DNA of 64,000 nucleotides from Pseudomonas sp. Ant30-3 (GCF_000690905.1 NZ_JMCL01000056.1:1-64000), one strand, 5' to 3'. Shown: positions 17,001 through 25,770, counted from the first letter of the stretch. Made by a program: numbers and translations. The notes: generated by a model from the letters alone, not told the origin.

Positions 17001-19077
17001 CATTGTAGGGATCAGAGGTGTCGCCAAAATCGAGTGCGTCAATGAACATCAGCGAAAGAGGGTCGCCCTCATCGCTTGGACGAACCAGAATGTTTCCTGG
17101 GTGCAGATCCCCGTGCGCAAAATCCCGGCCATGCACGTTGATCAGCAGATTGCAGAGTGCCGAAGCGGCCTCCAGCTTTTGCTCAAGGTTGTCCAGGGTC
17201 GTAACAAATTCAGGCCAGCCGGTGCCCTGCTCGAAGCGCGTGACGACAAACAGTCCGTTGCCGCCTGCAAACATGCCATGGGTCAGCAGCGCTGGCAGTG
17301 GCAATTCGTCCTCAAGGGACTGCTCGATGCGCTTTCTCATGCGCAGGATGCGGCGGTTGGTGCCAGGATTCTTCAGGTCGACCACGGCCTTCGGCCAGAA
17401 CTTGAATAGTGCCTCTTCAGAGTCGAACACACACCGATAGACCATTTTCTCTGCAGTGCCGATAGGAACGATCCCTGGCGCTGGCGGGAAGTAGCTCATC
17501 AGCATGTAGGGGTTCCAATCGACCTTGACGAAATCGCCCTTGGCAATCTCCTGCATGACCTCCTGGGTGTCGTCATATTGCAGCGGTTTGCCGATCGCCA
17601 GGGTGTTAAATTCAGCGAGCATTTCAGAAGCATTGGCAAAGCGGTTCTTCTGCTCTAGATCCATTGCCTTGGCAAAGAATCCGTCCAGCTTGCCATCGAA
17701 GGGATCACTGGCCACCGAGCGCCATACGCAAATGCCTTCTTCCAGGACAAACTTGGCGCCGTGAAAACAAATCTTGTGGGCGACCAGGGCCAGCAGGTAG
17801 ACGTCTTTGGCAAACGGGCTGAGTACATCACCCTGTGAGGCATAAACATCTTCGGGCAGGAGAGTCGTGTTGCTTTTTAGGCGTTCGGCCAGATCCTTGA
17901 CCGTGCCTTTGTCAGGGACGAAGGCGGCGTGGAAACTGGAGGCCAAGACGATGCGCGAATCCTGGGAGTACCAAAGGTTCTGAGTGTCGATGTCCCGGTG
18001 CGCAAAACCCATGCTGTGCATTTCGGCAAAGGGCGCCAATAGAGCCTTGGTCAGGTCAAGACGATCGTCAACCGACCATTTGTGGCCATGCAGATTCAGG
18101 TGCTGCTCAAGGCGCAGGGTGTTCTTGCGAATCTCGAACAGTTCGACGCAGTCGCTGGTGATGTTGTCCTCAACCATCGGGGACAAAGGCCTGAGAAGAA
18201 AATCTTCTAGCGGGCTGTTCGCAGCGCTGGCGGTGCGAAAGACAAAGTCTTCTCGCGTCACCACACGGCGCCAAGTCTCGTCATCGTGAAATGCCAACCC
18301 CAAAGCTGCCAGATCCCAGCGACGCATCATGGCCTTGCCGACAGGAGGGCCGGCGTTTGTGGCGGGATACTCACTGAACAGATGCTGATCATGCACGCGG
18401 TCTGGGGCATGAGCAGCGGTGTATTCCAGGTATTGGAATTCAGCAAGTTCTACACGGTTACCCCGAAAGAAGCTGTCGAAAATGGGCTGGGCTTTGTTGG
18501 GTCTTGGCCTGCCCATTTCGTCGAACTTGATCATTCTCACTTGCTGAACAAAGCTCTCGTAGCCGTTGCCCGCGATCTTCAGAAAGTCTTCAAGGGTGTG
18601 AACATACTTGCGCTCCCCTTCAGGCAAGTGCTCAGGCGTCGCGCTGCCACAGAGCACCACGTGCGCTTCGACGTAGGGGTCGTAGGACAGTTTGTGTCCT
18701 ATTTCTTTTTTGAGAATGGCCGCCAGACGATACCCCTGGTCTCGCTTGCGGTGATAGGCACTTTTGCCCCTGTTCTGCTCGCCACGCTGGGTGGTGATGA
18801 TCCAGTTGCCATCGTAGTTGGTCAGCTTGCCGTGCCATTCCTTGAGTTCGACCACGAGCACGCGGTCATGCGTCACGACAATGAGGTCGAACTCCATCGA
18901 ACCCTGCTTATCAGCGACCAATACCGATGCGTAACCGAACCAGCTTTCACGCAGATGCTTTTGCATCTGATCCAGAGCGTTTGTCTCGCTCTTGTGCAAC
19001 CCATTGCCCCGAACGACGATTTGCATAATGGCTTCCCTACTGCCGACCTGCGGCCCTTGTAGCGGCGCCTGGGGCAA
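14068..19077 (-). CDS. Giant NERD-kinase-SF1 helicase defence protein (Mokosh MkoA-like)
   Basis: 1669 residues. Order: NERD nuclease-related domain (about 18-130; MEFDLIVVTHDRVLVVELKE); a first kinase-like domain (about 250-490) with HRDIDTQNLW at 360-369 but no clear DFG Asp; a second kinase-like domain (about 545-760) with HGDLHPGNIL at 655-664 and FIDALDFGD at 678-686; an acidic linker (897-908); and a COG1112-type SF1 helicase with Walker A QGPPGTGKT (1101-1109), Walker B VIVDEAGRAQASE, GDHKQLAPMY and C-terminal INVALSRAKDRLVIIGS. Helicase plus kinase beside a second gene is the layout of Mokosh type I anti-phage systems. The TTG start at 19077 has AAGGAGG five bases upstream; an ATG at 19026 is the alternative. 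Confidence 0.8.
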   Translation of the reverse strand: MPQAPLQGPQVGSREAIMQIVVRGNGLHKSETNALDQMQKHLRESWFGYASVLVADKQGSMEFDLIVVTHDRVLVVELKEWHGKLTNYDGNWIITTQRGEQNRGKSAYHRKRDQGYRLAAILKKEIGHKLSYDPYVEAHVVLCGSATPEHLPEGERKYVHTLEDFLKIAGNGYESFVQQVRMIKFDEMGRPRPNKAQPIFDSFFRGNRVELAEFQYLEYTAAHAPDRVHDQHLFSEYPATNAGPPVGKAMMRRWDLAALGLAFHDDETWRRVVTREDFVFRTASAANSPLEDFLLRPLSPMVEDNITSDCVELFEIRKNTLRLEQHLNLHGHKWSVDDRLDLTKALLAPFAEMHSMGFAHRDIDTQNLWYSQDSRIVLASSFHAAFVPDKGTVKDLAERLKSNTTLLPEDVYASQGDVLSPFAKDVYLLALVAHKICFHGAKFVLEEGICVWRSVASDPFDGKLDGFFAKAMDLEQKNRFANASEMLAEFNTLAIGKPLQYDDTQEVMQEIAKGDFVKVDWNPYMLMSYFPPAPGIVPIGTAEKMVYRCVFDSEEALFKFWPKAVVDLKNPGTNRRILRMRKRIEQSLEDELPLPALLTHGMFAGGNGLFVVTRFEQGTGWPEFVTTLDNLEQKLEAASALCNLLINVHGRDFAHGDLHPGNILVRPSDEGDPLSLMFIDALDFGDTSDPYNVEYGPANPASTDSFGRDCYALYKIVGELLGAEAPTSLVTELALAKEQPNGIPVAIDPLNESLKAELEALRKPKAPELPALKFVADVFRWPTEETLLQGRESAYYLQVERADRNPEQLYIRLTALDKRLAFNFDPVHQTLSSPWLSDVSFSDYISAGHKAQATFIQPITVQKGISTKATDEAFVRFLLSQEPVQSFLKKPESVSGEEEGGEESDEFADQSIGPSAIWKAMLETEGDQLMRVEIENATFEESASGALLIPYVPQNGQDLDFNEDAGDIGIFLEGENRPFGEVVAEECSSTRMAVRMFSAGIRSVKQKLTPGTELIFESKLNNASRERRKKAMERVLNGVSRIAHLPVYFDQAGALQSKVTGKIPDEAAIRGRYDSDKEQLNPRQVIAFQRVISEGPIGVLQGPPGTGKTAFVTKLIHYLFENELAGNILLVGQSHASVDTVALKARELCSELGTDVSVIRLGHESAIDDQMLQCHSSSIQRQIRFKFQREYEKRINALSSRLMLSQDLVEELAKLHRSISPLLDRMRTYTKQRDDIASKRQISEETRIEKVMDYDNKIKSCVESLQHHMDSRGYEFTLPSPTAPEFWSELSNQVARQHGVTNQLALQRLNNLISISQDWIDVLGSGAANYDKFLVKTSQLVCGTLVGIGAGALHIEEMEFDWVIVDEAGRAQASELMIAMQCGRRVLLVGDHKQLAPMYEKKHVRAVARNLQIDEREVVKTDFERAFTVNNGIALDTQYRMIDPIGKIVSHCFYNNELHSYRKKADSWCDELPYPLNKPVSWIDSGSGERAVNEDEPQKGKFVNKHEVAVCLHLLRQLARPEHMEKLNAKRTPMNPQPIGVITMYRGQKRLIEEELSRAEWAAPLRDAVRIDTVDSYQGSENTLLILSLVRNNDKGLQGFLVDQSRINVALSRAKDRLVIIGSKKMWSGVNAPSALGSVVSYVTEQHAKSPDDYEIVDGTTVIEGQRHE

Positions 19078-19363
19078 TAGTGCCTCCTTGGCAACCAGCT
19101 CGTGTCAGCCACAGCTTCTGCTGGCTTTTGAAAAAAACTGTCAGTGCTGGCTTCAGACATCGGCAAGCACCGTAGGCTTGCCCAATCAAGATTGATGTGG
19201 ATCGTATAGGAAAACGAAACATACAGCTGCTCAAGTATCAGCCCAGCAATTAAATATTCGTTCGTGTGACTCTCATGGCTGCCAAATCAGCGTTGAACTC
19301 CTCCGACGTAACCTCTCCACTATCGCCTGCTGCTACGCTGACCTCTTCCACGGAGGAATCACA
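19078..19363. promoter_or_regulatory. Divergent promoter region between the defence operon and the small gene
   Basis: This 286-base gap separates the minus-strand helicase operon from the plus-strand gene at 19364. It contains the AAGGAGG for the helicase start and GGAGG for the small gene. No operator repeat stands out. Confidence 0.4.
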
Positions 19364-19573
19364 ATGTCGAATGCAGACCTACTCCCTTCCCTACTCTTCA
19401 AGATCAATCAGAACCAGCTGGCCCTCGAAGCCGCGATCATGGAGCTTACCCTCTGGGTCGAGCAGCGCGGCTCAGGTGAGGTTGAAGACAATGTGCGCGG
19501 TGCGCTGGCAACGATCAGCAAGAACGAAGAGTTCATCAACATGACGTTAGCGGTGCTCATGACGCCTGAGTGA
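19364..19573 (+). CDS. Small acidic protein between two defence modules
   Basis: A 69-residue protein starting with ATG eight bases after GGAGGA. It is predicted all-helical and acidic (FKINQNQLALEAAIMELTLW, then RGSGEVEDNVRGALATISKN), with no signal peptide. It is the only plus-strand gene in the island, divergent from the Mokosh-like operon and convergent with the Gabija-like helicase, whose stop is 41 bases away. I do not recognise the family. A regulator or accessory part of either module is possible. Confidence 0.65.
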   Translation: MSNADLLPSLLFKINQNQLALEAAIMELTLWVEQRGSGEVEDNVRGALATISKNEEFINMTLAVLMTPE

Positions 19574-19613
19574 GTAGGTCTTCCGACTTTGCATGAGCAC
19601 GATCGCAGCCTCA

Positions 19614-20864
19614 CTACTCAATTTTGATCGCTACGGGCTGTGCCGGCGCTTGCCATACGGGAAAAGGCAGCCCTTTAAGCTTTTTATCTTCCACAACGAA
19701 AGCCAAGCTGTAACGTGCACGAGTGATCGCAACATAGAGCTTGTTCCGAGACTCCTCCGTTTTGTCCGTGTCGAATGCCTTCGTATCTCCTCGAACAAAT
19801 TTAAGATGTTTGTCCGGTGGAATGACGAGCACTCGATCAAAACCGAGCCCTTTGCTCGAACCAAACGTGTAGCACTTCAAGTCGGCGGGCAAATATGCAG
19901 TACCAGTTGTAGATGACCAACGAAGTACCTGCGGCTGGAAGGTAGCTAGGTAATCGGCGACTTGAGACTGCTTAACGATAAACGTGCCATGATGATGCGA
20001 CACCTCATCTGGCACCTTCCTTACATTGGATACAGTTTTGTTATACAGCCCCGGGTGAATGGTGTCTGAAAGGTCACAGATTTGCTGGATGCACCTGCGA
20101 TTCGTGGGCATCGAATGCTTCTCAAACTTCAGCTTTACTACAAAATAATCGATCTTTTGCTGAGGCTTCAACGGTGCCTTCTGGCCAAAGGTAGTGCTGT
20201 AAATTGTCTGCCTAAAATCGCCAACGCAACAAATCGAATCGGGCATTACGTTGCTGAGCGATTTAATTGCCTCGTAGTCCCAACCAACCAAATCTTGCAC
20301 TTCGTCGAAGAAAATTCGCTCGTAAATGTCCTTGAGACGCTTGGCTGGTGCATCCTTGGATCGCTTGGCTACAAGCGCAGCAAGTTTCGCGAGATATCCC
20401 GAGTAGGCCATGGTGTTGCAGGCCGTTAGGTAGTGGAATGGGTTGACTGACCCGTCCGCCAATTCTTCCGCCCTATCCTTAATGTAAACAGGCCGTCCTT
20501 TTACGAAGACACCTGGTAGGTGATGGGGGTTATGCTCAGTGAAAAAATGCCTTGCGATTCGATTGGGGAATACTGCGCTCTGGTACGGCCGCACCATATC
20601 CTCCAAATAGAACGAGAACAGCCCCTTGACGACAAAGTGTTCACTACTCGCACCGTGAAGCTCAACAAAGCGGGAACGCAACTCTGCCTGGTTGTTGGTG
20701 GTGTAGGTAACGACAAGTACCCGCCCGCCGGCCTCGATGACCTTGATCGCATCAGTGATGATCTTCTGAGTTTTCCCAGAGCCGGCACCAGCGATCCATA
20801 GTTCATTAGGCAAAATCGAGTACCTCGTCCAGAAACGCTGGATATCTGAAGTCCAATTTTCCAT
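19614..20864 (-). CDS. UvrD-like helicase of a Gabija-like pair (GajB-like)
   Basis: An SF1A helicase with Walker A AGAGSGKT, Walker B FFDEVQDLVGWDYEAI, motif III CVGDFRQTIY, and motifs V/VI SSKGLGFDRVLVI and LYVAITRARYSLAFV. It is about 400 residues, shorter than full UvrD, as in GajB and OLD-class-2 partners. The longest frame starts at 20864 and overlaps the ATPase gene by 59 bases. A TTG at 20813, preceded by GAGG and overlapping the ATPase stop by only eight bases, would start the protein just before Walker A, as in GajB, and may be the real start. It probably senses or unwinds DNA for its ATPase-nuclease partner. Confidence 0.8.
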   Translation of the reverse strand: MENWTSDIQRFWTRYSILPNELWIAGAGSGKTQKIITDAIKVIEAGGRVLVVTYTTNNQAELRSRFVELHGASSEHFVVKGLFSFYLEDMVRPYQSAVFPNRIARHFFTEHNPHHLPGVFVKGRPVYIKDRAEELADGSVNPFHYLTACNTMAYSGYLAKLAALVAKRSKDAPAKRLKDIYERIFFDEVQDLVGWDYEAIKSLSNVMPDSICCVGDFRQTIYSTTFGQKAPLKPQQKIDYFVVKLKFEKHSMPTNRRCIQQICDLSDTIHPGLYNKTVSNVRKVPDEVSHHHGTFIVKQSQVADYLATFQPQVLRWSSTTGTAYLPADLKCYTFGSSKGLGFDRVLVIPPDKHLKFVRGDTKAFDTDKTEESRNKLYVAITRARYSLAFVVEDKKLKGLPFPVWQAPAQPVAIKIE

Positions 20865-22464
20865 CGAACAATCGAATCGCCGAATCTACCTTCCGCGTCC
20901 CTTTCCCATTGCCCTTGACGCTTCTGAACCATTCAATAAGGAAATCCCTTCGCTCCTCCAAGGTGACAACCTCGTCATACAGATTGAATGTCTGAGGTGA
21001 CAGCACTTCCTTTGCAAATGCATCCAGGCTGGCGATGCTGATAGCATTTGCGTAAATCATCGCGGGCTCTAGCGAGAATTCCTCGTTGACTTCAGAGGAA
21101 AACAATTTGATGTTCACGAAGCCTGCATAAAATGCCCGAGCGGGTACCACATGCTTTTGAAAATCGCCGTCGTTATCCCTGAGCACATGAATGCGGGTAC
21201 CGATCTCCTTACCCACCTCGATGAAGGTTTTGAACCCAACACCGCGCACCACGATGATATCGATCCCATCCTTTTCGGGAAGCCAACCATATTTTCGTAG
21301 ATAGATCTTTTTGAGCACCAGTTCGTCCGATGGCCCCTCAACGAGGATCACCTTCTCGGATAGCGCCACCCGCAGCGTGTCATACCCTGGGAGACGCTTG
21401 AGCGTCTTCACGACCTCAGAGTCAAGCTTGTGAAGCCTTTTGTAACCGGACTGCACAAGGCAAATTTTGTCGATGCTCAGCTTGTTCAGAACATACGAGC
21501 TATGAGTGGTCAGAAAAAGCTGCTTATCCCCACGCTGAGTTTCGATGTAGTGCACTAGTTTGTTCAGATTACCGTGGGAGAGGTGGTTTTCCGGCTCTTC
21601 CATCATTACCAGATCAATGTCATGAGATTTGTTCTGGATGGCCAACTTGATCTGCACATTGCTCTGCTCACCCTTGCCGATAAAATGGAACGGAACATCG
21701 TCCACCTCAAGCTGTAGCCCAGTCTGAATGGAGCCAGCCGGCAACGTGCTAGCCGCGATGGTGAGCTTGCTATCCGTGATGAGATGTTCGGCGTCGAGAT
21801 TCGCGTTCACCGCCATGACCTCTCCAGAGTGATTGAACACCTGAAGGTTTTCACGGTAATTGAGCGTCAGCTTGACCAACTCTTCCTTGGCCAACGCTGT
21901 GTTAAGGATGCTGGAGATGTACTGATTCTTTCCCAGGGTGGGGTGAATGCGTGTGGGATCGATGTACAGCGCCTTGAATTTTTTGGCGATCGGCTTTATC
22001 GGATTCCAGCCGAAATCGAGCCACTCTACTTTGTAGAACTCAACAGGAACGCTGGTAAAAGTCGGCTTCATCAGCCTGCGGCTTTCGTACACAGCCTCGA
22101 GCGCTGGGTCGAAGCAGGCTTGCACTAAAACACCCTGGGCATCGGCTTTGAGGCTGTTGTTCGATCCCCTGTATTCAGGAACGCCATCGATATACGCCTC
22201 AATAATCAGACTGGGCAGATACTTAGAGCTCAAATCGGTGGCGAGAAACTGATCAACAGCCTTTTGATGGAACAGATCGGGGCTAAATTCGCCGTTGAAC
22301 GTGCGACCACGATGGCTGTAATTGAGAACGATCTCTAGCGCCTCAAGGATCGTGCTCTTACCGGCATTGTTGTCGCCGACAAAGATGTTCACATCGTCGT
22401 TGAACTCAAGATGTTCGTCGCGGAATTTTTTGAAATTGATCAGTTTGATTGATTTAACGTGCAC
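20806..22464 (-). CDS. OLD-family ATPase-TOPRIM nuclease (GajA-like)
   Basis: 552 residues from a GTG at 22464 with GAGGGG upstream. The N-terminal ABC-type ATPase has Walker A VGDNNAGKST (29-38), signature-like GKGEQSNVQ (263-271), Walker B VMMEEPENHLSH and switch His in LFLTTHSSYVL. The C-terminal TOPRIM nuclease has VILVEGPSDE (372-380) with the metal-binding Glu and HVLRDNDGD (426-434) with the Asp pair. The length is close to GajA (about 580 residues). With the UvrD-like gene directly downstream it is a Gabija or OLD class 2 system: the nuclease is held off by ATP and degrades phage DNA when nucleotides are depleted. Assignment is by family architecture. Confidence 0.82.
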   Translation of the reverse strand: MHVKSIKLINFKKFRDEHLEFNDDVNIFVGDNNAGKSTILEALEIVLNYSHRGRTFNGEFSPDLFHQKAVDQFLATDLSSKYLPSLIIEAYIDGVPEYRGSNNSLKADAQGVLVQACFDPALEAVYESRRLMKPTFTSVPVEFYKVEWLDFGWNPIKPIAKKFKALYIDPTRIHPTLGKNQYISSILNTALAKEELVKLTLNYRENLQVFNHSGEVMAVNANLDAEHLITDSKLTIAASTLPAGSIQTGLQLEVDDVPFHFIGKGEQSNVQIKLAIQNKSHDIDLVMMEEPENHLSHGNLNKLVHYIETQRGDKQLFLTTHSSYVLNKLSIDKICLVQSGYKRLHKLDSEVVKTLKRLPGYDTLRVALSEKVILVEGPSDELVLKKIYLRKYGWLPEKDGIDIIVVRGVGFKTFIEVGKEIGTRIHVLRDNDGDFQKHVVPARAFYAGFVNIKLFSSEVNEEFSLEPAMIYANAISIASLDAFAKEVLSPQTFNLYDEVVTLEERRDFLIEWFRSVKGNGKGTRKVDSAIRLFDGKLDFRYPAFLDEVLDFA

Positions 22465-22639
22465 TCTAAACCCCTCTAAAAATCGTTCCCTGATGGCTCA
22501 TCGCCAAAGCAATCGAACGGTACCGCGCAGGGTGCCAGCTGTCCATGTTACGTTGGCAGGCTGAGTGATCAGATAGGCCCAAGACTATAGTCGCTTGCCA
22601 AGTCTTGCTGACTGTAGTGGTCTAATGCGTCGCTATCCA

Positions 22640-23223
22640 GAAGGATGAACCTACCGACACCACTCTAGAGCGAGCACGTGCAGAGCTTGACTCATTCAAA
22701 GCAGGCGGAGGAGAGGAGCTTGTCCGGAGTCAATTTGCTGGCAAAGAACTGAAAAAGCGGCCTTCGGGTAAGCCCGGCAATACCGAGAATGCCAATGCTG
22801 TGAGAGAACGTAAGGCTTTAGAATTGAGTCAGGCGGAGGTGGCGCGGAGGCTTGATTGGCAAGCTCGCCACGCTATTCAATGTACAGATTGAAGAGGTCC
22901 ATCCTGACGCACTGTGCTACTTGCTGCGCGAGGATCTGAGCGATGAAGAGCTTCATGCCCGGTGGACTGCAAAGCCCTGGGAGGCTGACGACCTGGAACA
23001 CTCAGGCTATGACGAATTTGAAGACAGCGACCTCAAATACGCCGACCAGCCCGATGATTCTCAAGGAGCTTCTCGTGATGGCCCGACAGCGCACTTCTCC
23101 GAAGACCTGCAGGCACTGATCCGTCCCGGCGAGACGGCATGGACGCTTGAGCGCAATGCGGCCGCTGCCGGCTTCTTTTGGGTTGATGACTATCTGAAGT
23201 GGCGTGAAGAACCCGATGCCTGA
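22640..23223 (+). pseudogene. Broken helix-turn-helix-like gene at the left edge of the ICE backbone
   Basis: One frame (about 22640-22890) encodes ERARAELDSFKAGGGEELVR and later RKALELSQAEVARRLDWQ, resembling an XRE-type helix-turn-helix, but has no good start and hits a stop near 22890. A second frame (22852-23223) continues with KLATLFNVQIEEVHPDALCY, a very acidic stretch and AGFFWVDDYLKW. The two probably belonged to one or two genes now fused out of phase. The 123-residue second frame alone might be expressed. No function assigned. Confidence 0.4.
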
Positions 23224-23541
23224 TCCGAGGGCGGCTGTAGCAGTCTATGGTCGCCTTCAATGCGCCAGAGCCTGTCGGCCTGAAAAGCACCGGCCTCTAT
23301 CAAACACCTCTATACCCAGGGTATAGCGCCATAGACGTCCACTGAACTCCCCGCGCGCGCCCGAAACGAAGCACCTTCTCTGGCGATCTCCTAAACGACC
23401 CTGGACTCAACTGTCGCAACCTTAATCCCCCGCTCAAAAAGCCGGTCATTATCGAGTCCACCTTGTTTGCTGTCTCTCGCGGTCTCCCCGGACATGCTGG
23501 TGCTCATTCGATAAACACCACGCCAACTCCGGGGAGGCTAC
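23224..23541. promoter_or_regulatory. Upstream region of topB with a 17-bp palindrome
   Basis: CTATACCC (23310-23317), one A, and GGGTATAG (23319-23326) form a perfect palindrome about 215 bases before topB, the form of a dimeric repressor site. GGGAGG at about 23533 is the topB ribosome site. Nothing else is recognised in this 318-base gap. Confidence 0.45.
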
Positions 23542-25566
23542 ATGCGCGTGTATCTGTGCGAGAAGCCTTCGCAAGGCAAAGACATTGCCCGCGTGCTGGG
23601 TGCGAAACAGCGCGGAACTGGCTGCTACAACGGACCAGGAGTTGTCGTGACCTGGTGCATCGGCCACCTGATCGAAGCCGCACCACCGGAAGCCTACGGC
23701 GAACAGTACAAACGCTGGTCGATCGAACAGCTCCCCATTCTTCCCGAGCGCTGGCGCAGCGAGGTCAAGGCCTCCACTGCCGCGCAATTCAAGGTCGTCA
23801 AACAGTTGCTCGGCCAGGCCAGCGAGCTGGTGATTGCCACCGATGCCGATCGCGAAGGCGAGATGATCGCTCGCGAGATTATCGAGCTATGCGGCTACCG
23901 TGGTCCCATTCAACGGCTGTGGCTGTCGGCACTGAATGACGCCTCCATTCGCAAGGCACTGGGCGCGCTCAAGCCTTCGAATGAGACCCTGCCGCTGTAT
24001 TACTCGGCACTCGCCCGCTCTCGCGCCGATTGGTTGATCGGCATGAACCTCAGCCGATTGTTCACGGTGCTCGGCCGCCAAGCCGGCTACCAGGGCGTCC
24101 TCTCAGTCGGTCGTGTGCAGACGCCCACGCTGCGTCTTGTGGTGGATCGCGACCGCGAGATCGCCCGGTTCGTATCTGTTCCGTTTTGGTCCGTCGAAGT
24201 GCAGCTATCGCACGCCGGCAATTCTTTCACCGCGAACTGGATGCCGCCCGATGCCACCACAGACACTGCAGGTCGGTGCCTGGACCAACGAACCTCCCAG
24301 CAGGCAGCAAGCCAGATCGACGGCGCTCGCGAGGCTCAGGTGCTGTCGGTGGAAACCGAGCGGGTCCGCGAAGTCGCGCCTCTCCCGTTCGACCTCGGCA
24401 CGCTGCAGGAAATCTGCTCGCGCCAGTTTGGTCTCGACGTGCAAGAAACACTGGACATCGCGCAATCGCTGTACGAGACGCACAAGGCGACCACATATCC
24501 CCGCTCGGATTCCGGCTACCTGCCGGAGAGCATGCTGGCCGAAGTGCCGACGGTACTCAACGCCATCCTCTCCACTGATCCCAGCCTGCGCCCCTTGATC
24601 GACCAACTTGACTGCACCCAGCGTTCACGGGCCTGGAACGACGGAAAAGTCACTGCTCACCATGGCATCATTCCCACGCTGGAACCAACCAACCTTTCTG
24701 CCATGTCGGAGAAGGAGCGGGCCGTTTATGGGCTCATCCGTTCGCATTACCTGGCGCAGTTTCTACCTCACCATGAATTCGACAGAACAGTCGCCACCTT
24801 GTCAGCCGGCGACCAGACACTGCAGGCGACGGGTAAGCAGGTTGCCGTCCTGGGATGGCACCGGGCGCTAATCAACAGCGGGCCGGGTACACCCGACGGT
24901 GCGGACGACGAGTCCGCCCAACGCAGCCAGATCCTGCCGCCGCTATCCGAGGGTACACATTGCCAAGTCGGCTCTGTCGATCTGAAAGCGCTGAAAACAC
25001 TGCCGCCCAAGCCGTTCACGCAGGGTGAGTTGATCAAAGCCATGAAGGGTGTCGCCAAACTGGTGACAGACCCACGCCTGAAACAGAAACTGAAAGAAAC
25101 CACGGGCATCGGCACCGAGGCCACCCGAGCAAATATTATCAATGGCTTGTTGAGCCGAAGCTACCTGATCAAAAAAGGTCGATCCGTCCGCGCCTCCGAC
25201 GCAGCTTTCACCCTGATCGACGCTGTGCCGGCTGCGATTGCCGATCCCGGCACCACGGCGATCTGGGAACAGGCGCTGGACCTGATCGAGGCGGGGCAAC
25301 TGACGCTGGACACCTTCATCGAGAAGCAATCGGTCTGGGTCGCGCAACTGGTGCAACAGTACCGTGACATCACCTTGTCCATCCAGATTCCCGAAGGTCC
25401 GGCTTGCCCATTGTGTGGTGCAGCGACGCGGCAGCGCACCGGCAAGACTGGCTCCTTCTGGTCTTGCACCCGTTATCCCGACTGCAAAGGCACAGTAGCG
25501 ATCGAATCGTCCGGTAGTAAACGAGCCGCCCCGCGCAAACGGCGGACCGCCCCCAGGGCTTCCTGA
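23542..25566 (+). CDS. topB: DNA topoisomerase III (type IA)
   Basis: 674 residues. The N-terminal TOPRIM domain begins MRVYLCEKPSQGKDIARVLG and has DADREGEMIAREI. The active-site Tyr is residue 319 in HKATTYPRSDSGYLPES. The C terminus has one zinc ribbon (CPLCG...CTRYPDCKG) and a basic tail. GGGAGG precedes the ATG. An element-borne topoisomerase III is a standard part of ICEclc/PFGI-1-type elements and probably resolves intermediates when the excised circle replicates or transfers. It is followed by 1.6 kb without a clear gene. Confidence 0.95.
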   Translation: MRVYLCEKPSQGKDIARVLGAKQRGTGCYNGPGVVVTWCIGHLIEAAPPEAYGEQYKRWSIEQLPILPERWRSEVKASTAAQFKVVKQLLGQASELVIATDADREGEMIAREIIELCGYRGPIQRLWLSALNDASIRKALGALKPSNETLPLYYSALARSRADWLIGMNLSRLFTVLGRQAGYQGVLSVGRVQTPTLRLVVDRDREIARFVSVPFWSVEVQLSHAGNSFTANWMPPDATTDTAGRCLDQRTSQQAASQIDGAREAQVLSVETERVREVAPLPFDLGTLQEICSRQFGLDVQETLDIAQSLYETHKATTYPRSDSGYLPESMLAEVPTVLNAILSTDPSLRPLIDQLDCTQRSRAWNDGKVTAHHGIIPTLEPTNLSAMSEKERAVYGLIRSHYLAQFLPHHEFDRTVATLSAGDQTLQATGKQVAVLGWHRALINSGPGTPDGADDESAQRSQILPPLSEGTHCQVGSVDLKALKTLPPKPFTQGELIKAMKGVAKLVTDPRLKQKLKETTGIGTEATRANIINGLLSRSYLIKKGRSVRASDAAFTLIDAVPAAIADPGTTAIWEQALDLIEAGQLTLDTFIEKQSVWVAQLVQQYRDITLSIQIPEGPACPLCGAATRQRTGKTGSFWSCTRYPDCKGTVAIESSGSKRAAPRKRRTAPRAS

Positions 25567-25770
25567 AGCCTGCCAGACACGTCCTGCCCCAGCCGCGTTC
25601 TCCAGCGGTTGTCAGGCATGGCCCCGCGACCCGCGGGGCGTCCCAAGCATGTCCCCGCCTTCTGCAATGGCATGTCCCTCTCCTGCGACTCGCGTCGCCG
25701 AGAGGATTGAAGGTGCTTTCCTGACCGGCCAGATAACACGGCCTGCTGATCGGCACTCTCTACGTCCGGC

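Noticed and set aside
14344..19062. Long plus-strand frames opposite the giant helicase gene
   Set aside because: They are antisense mirrors of a well-supported coding sequence, rich in His, Arg and Leu, and lack their own signals.
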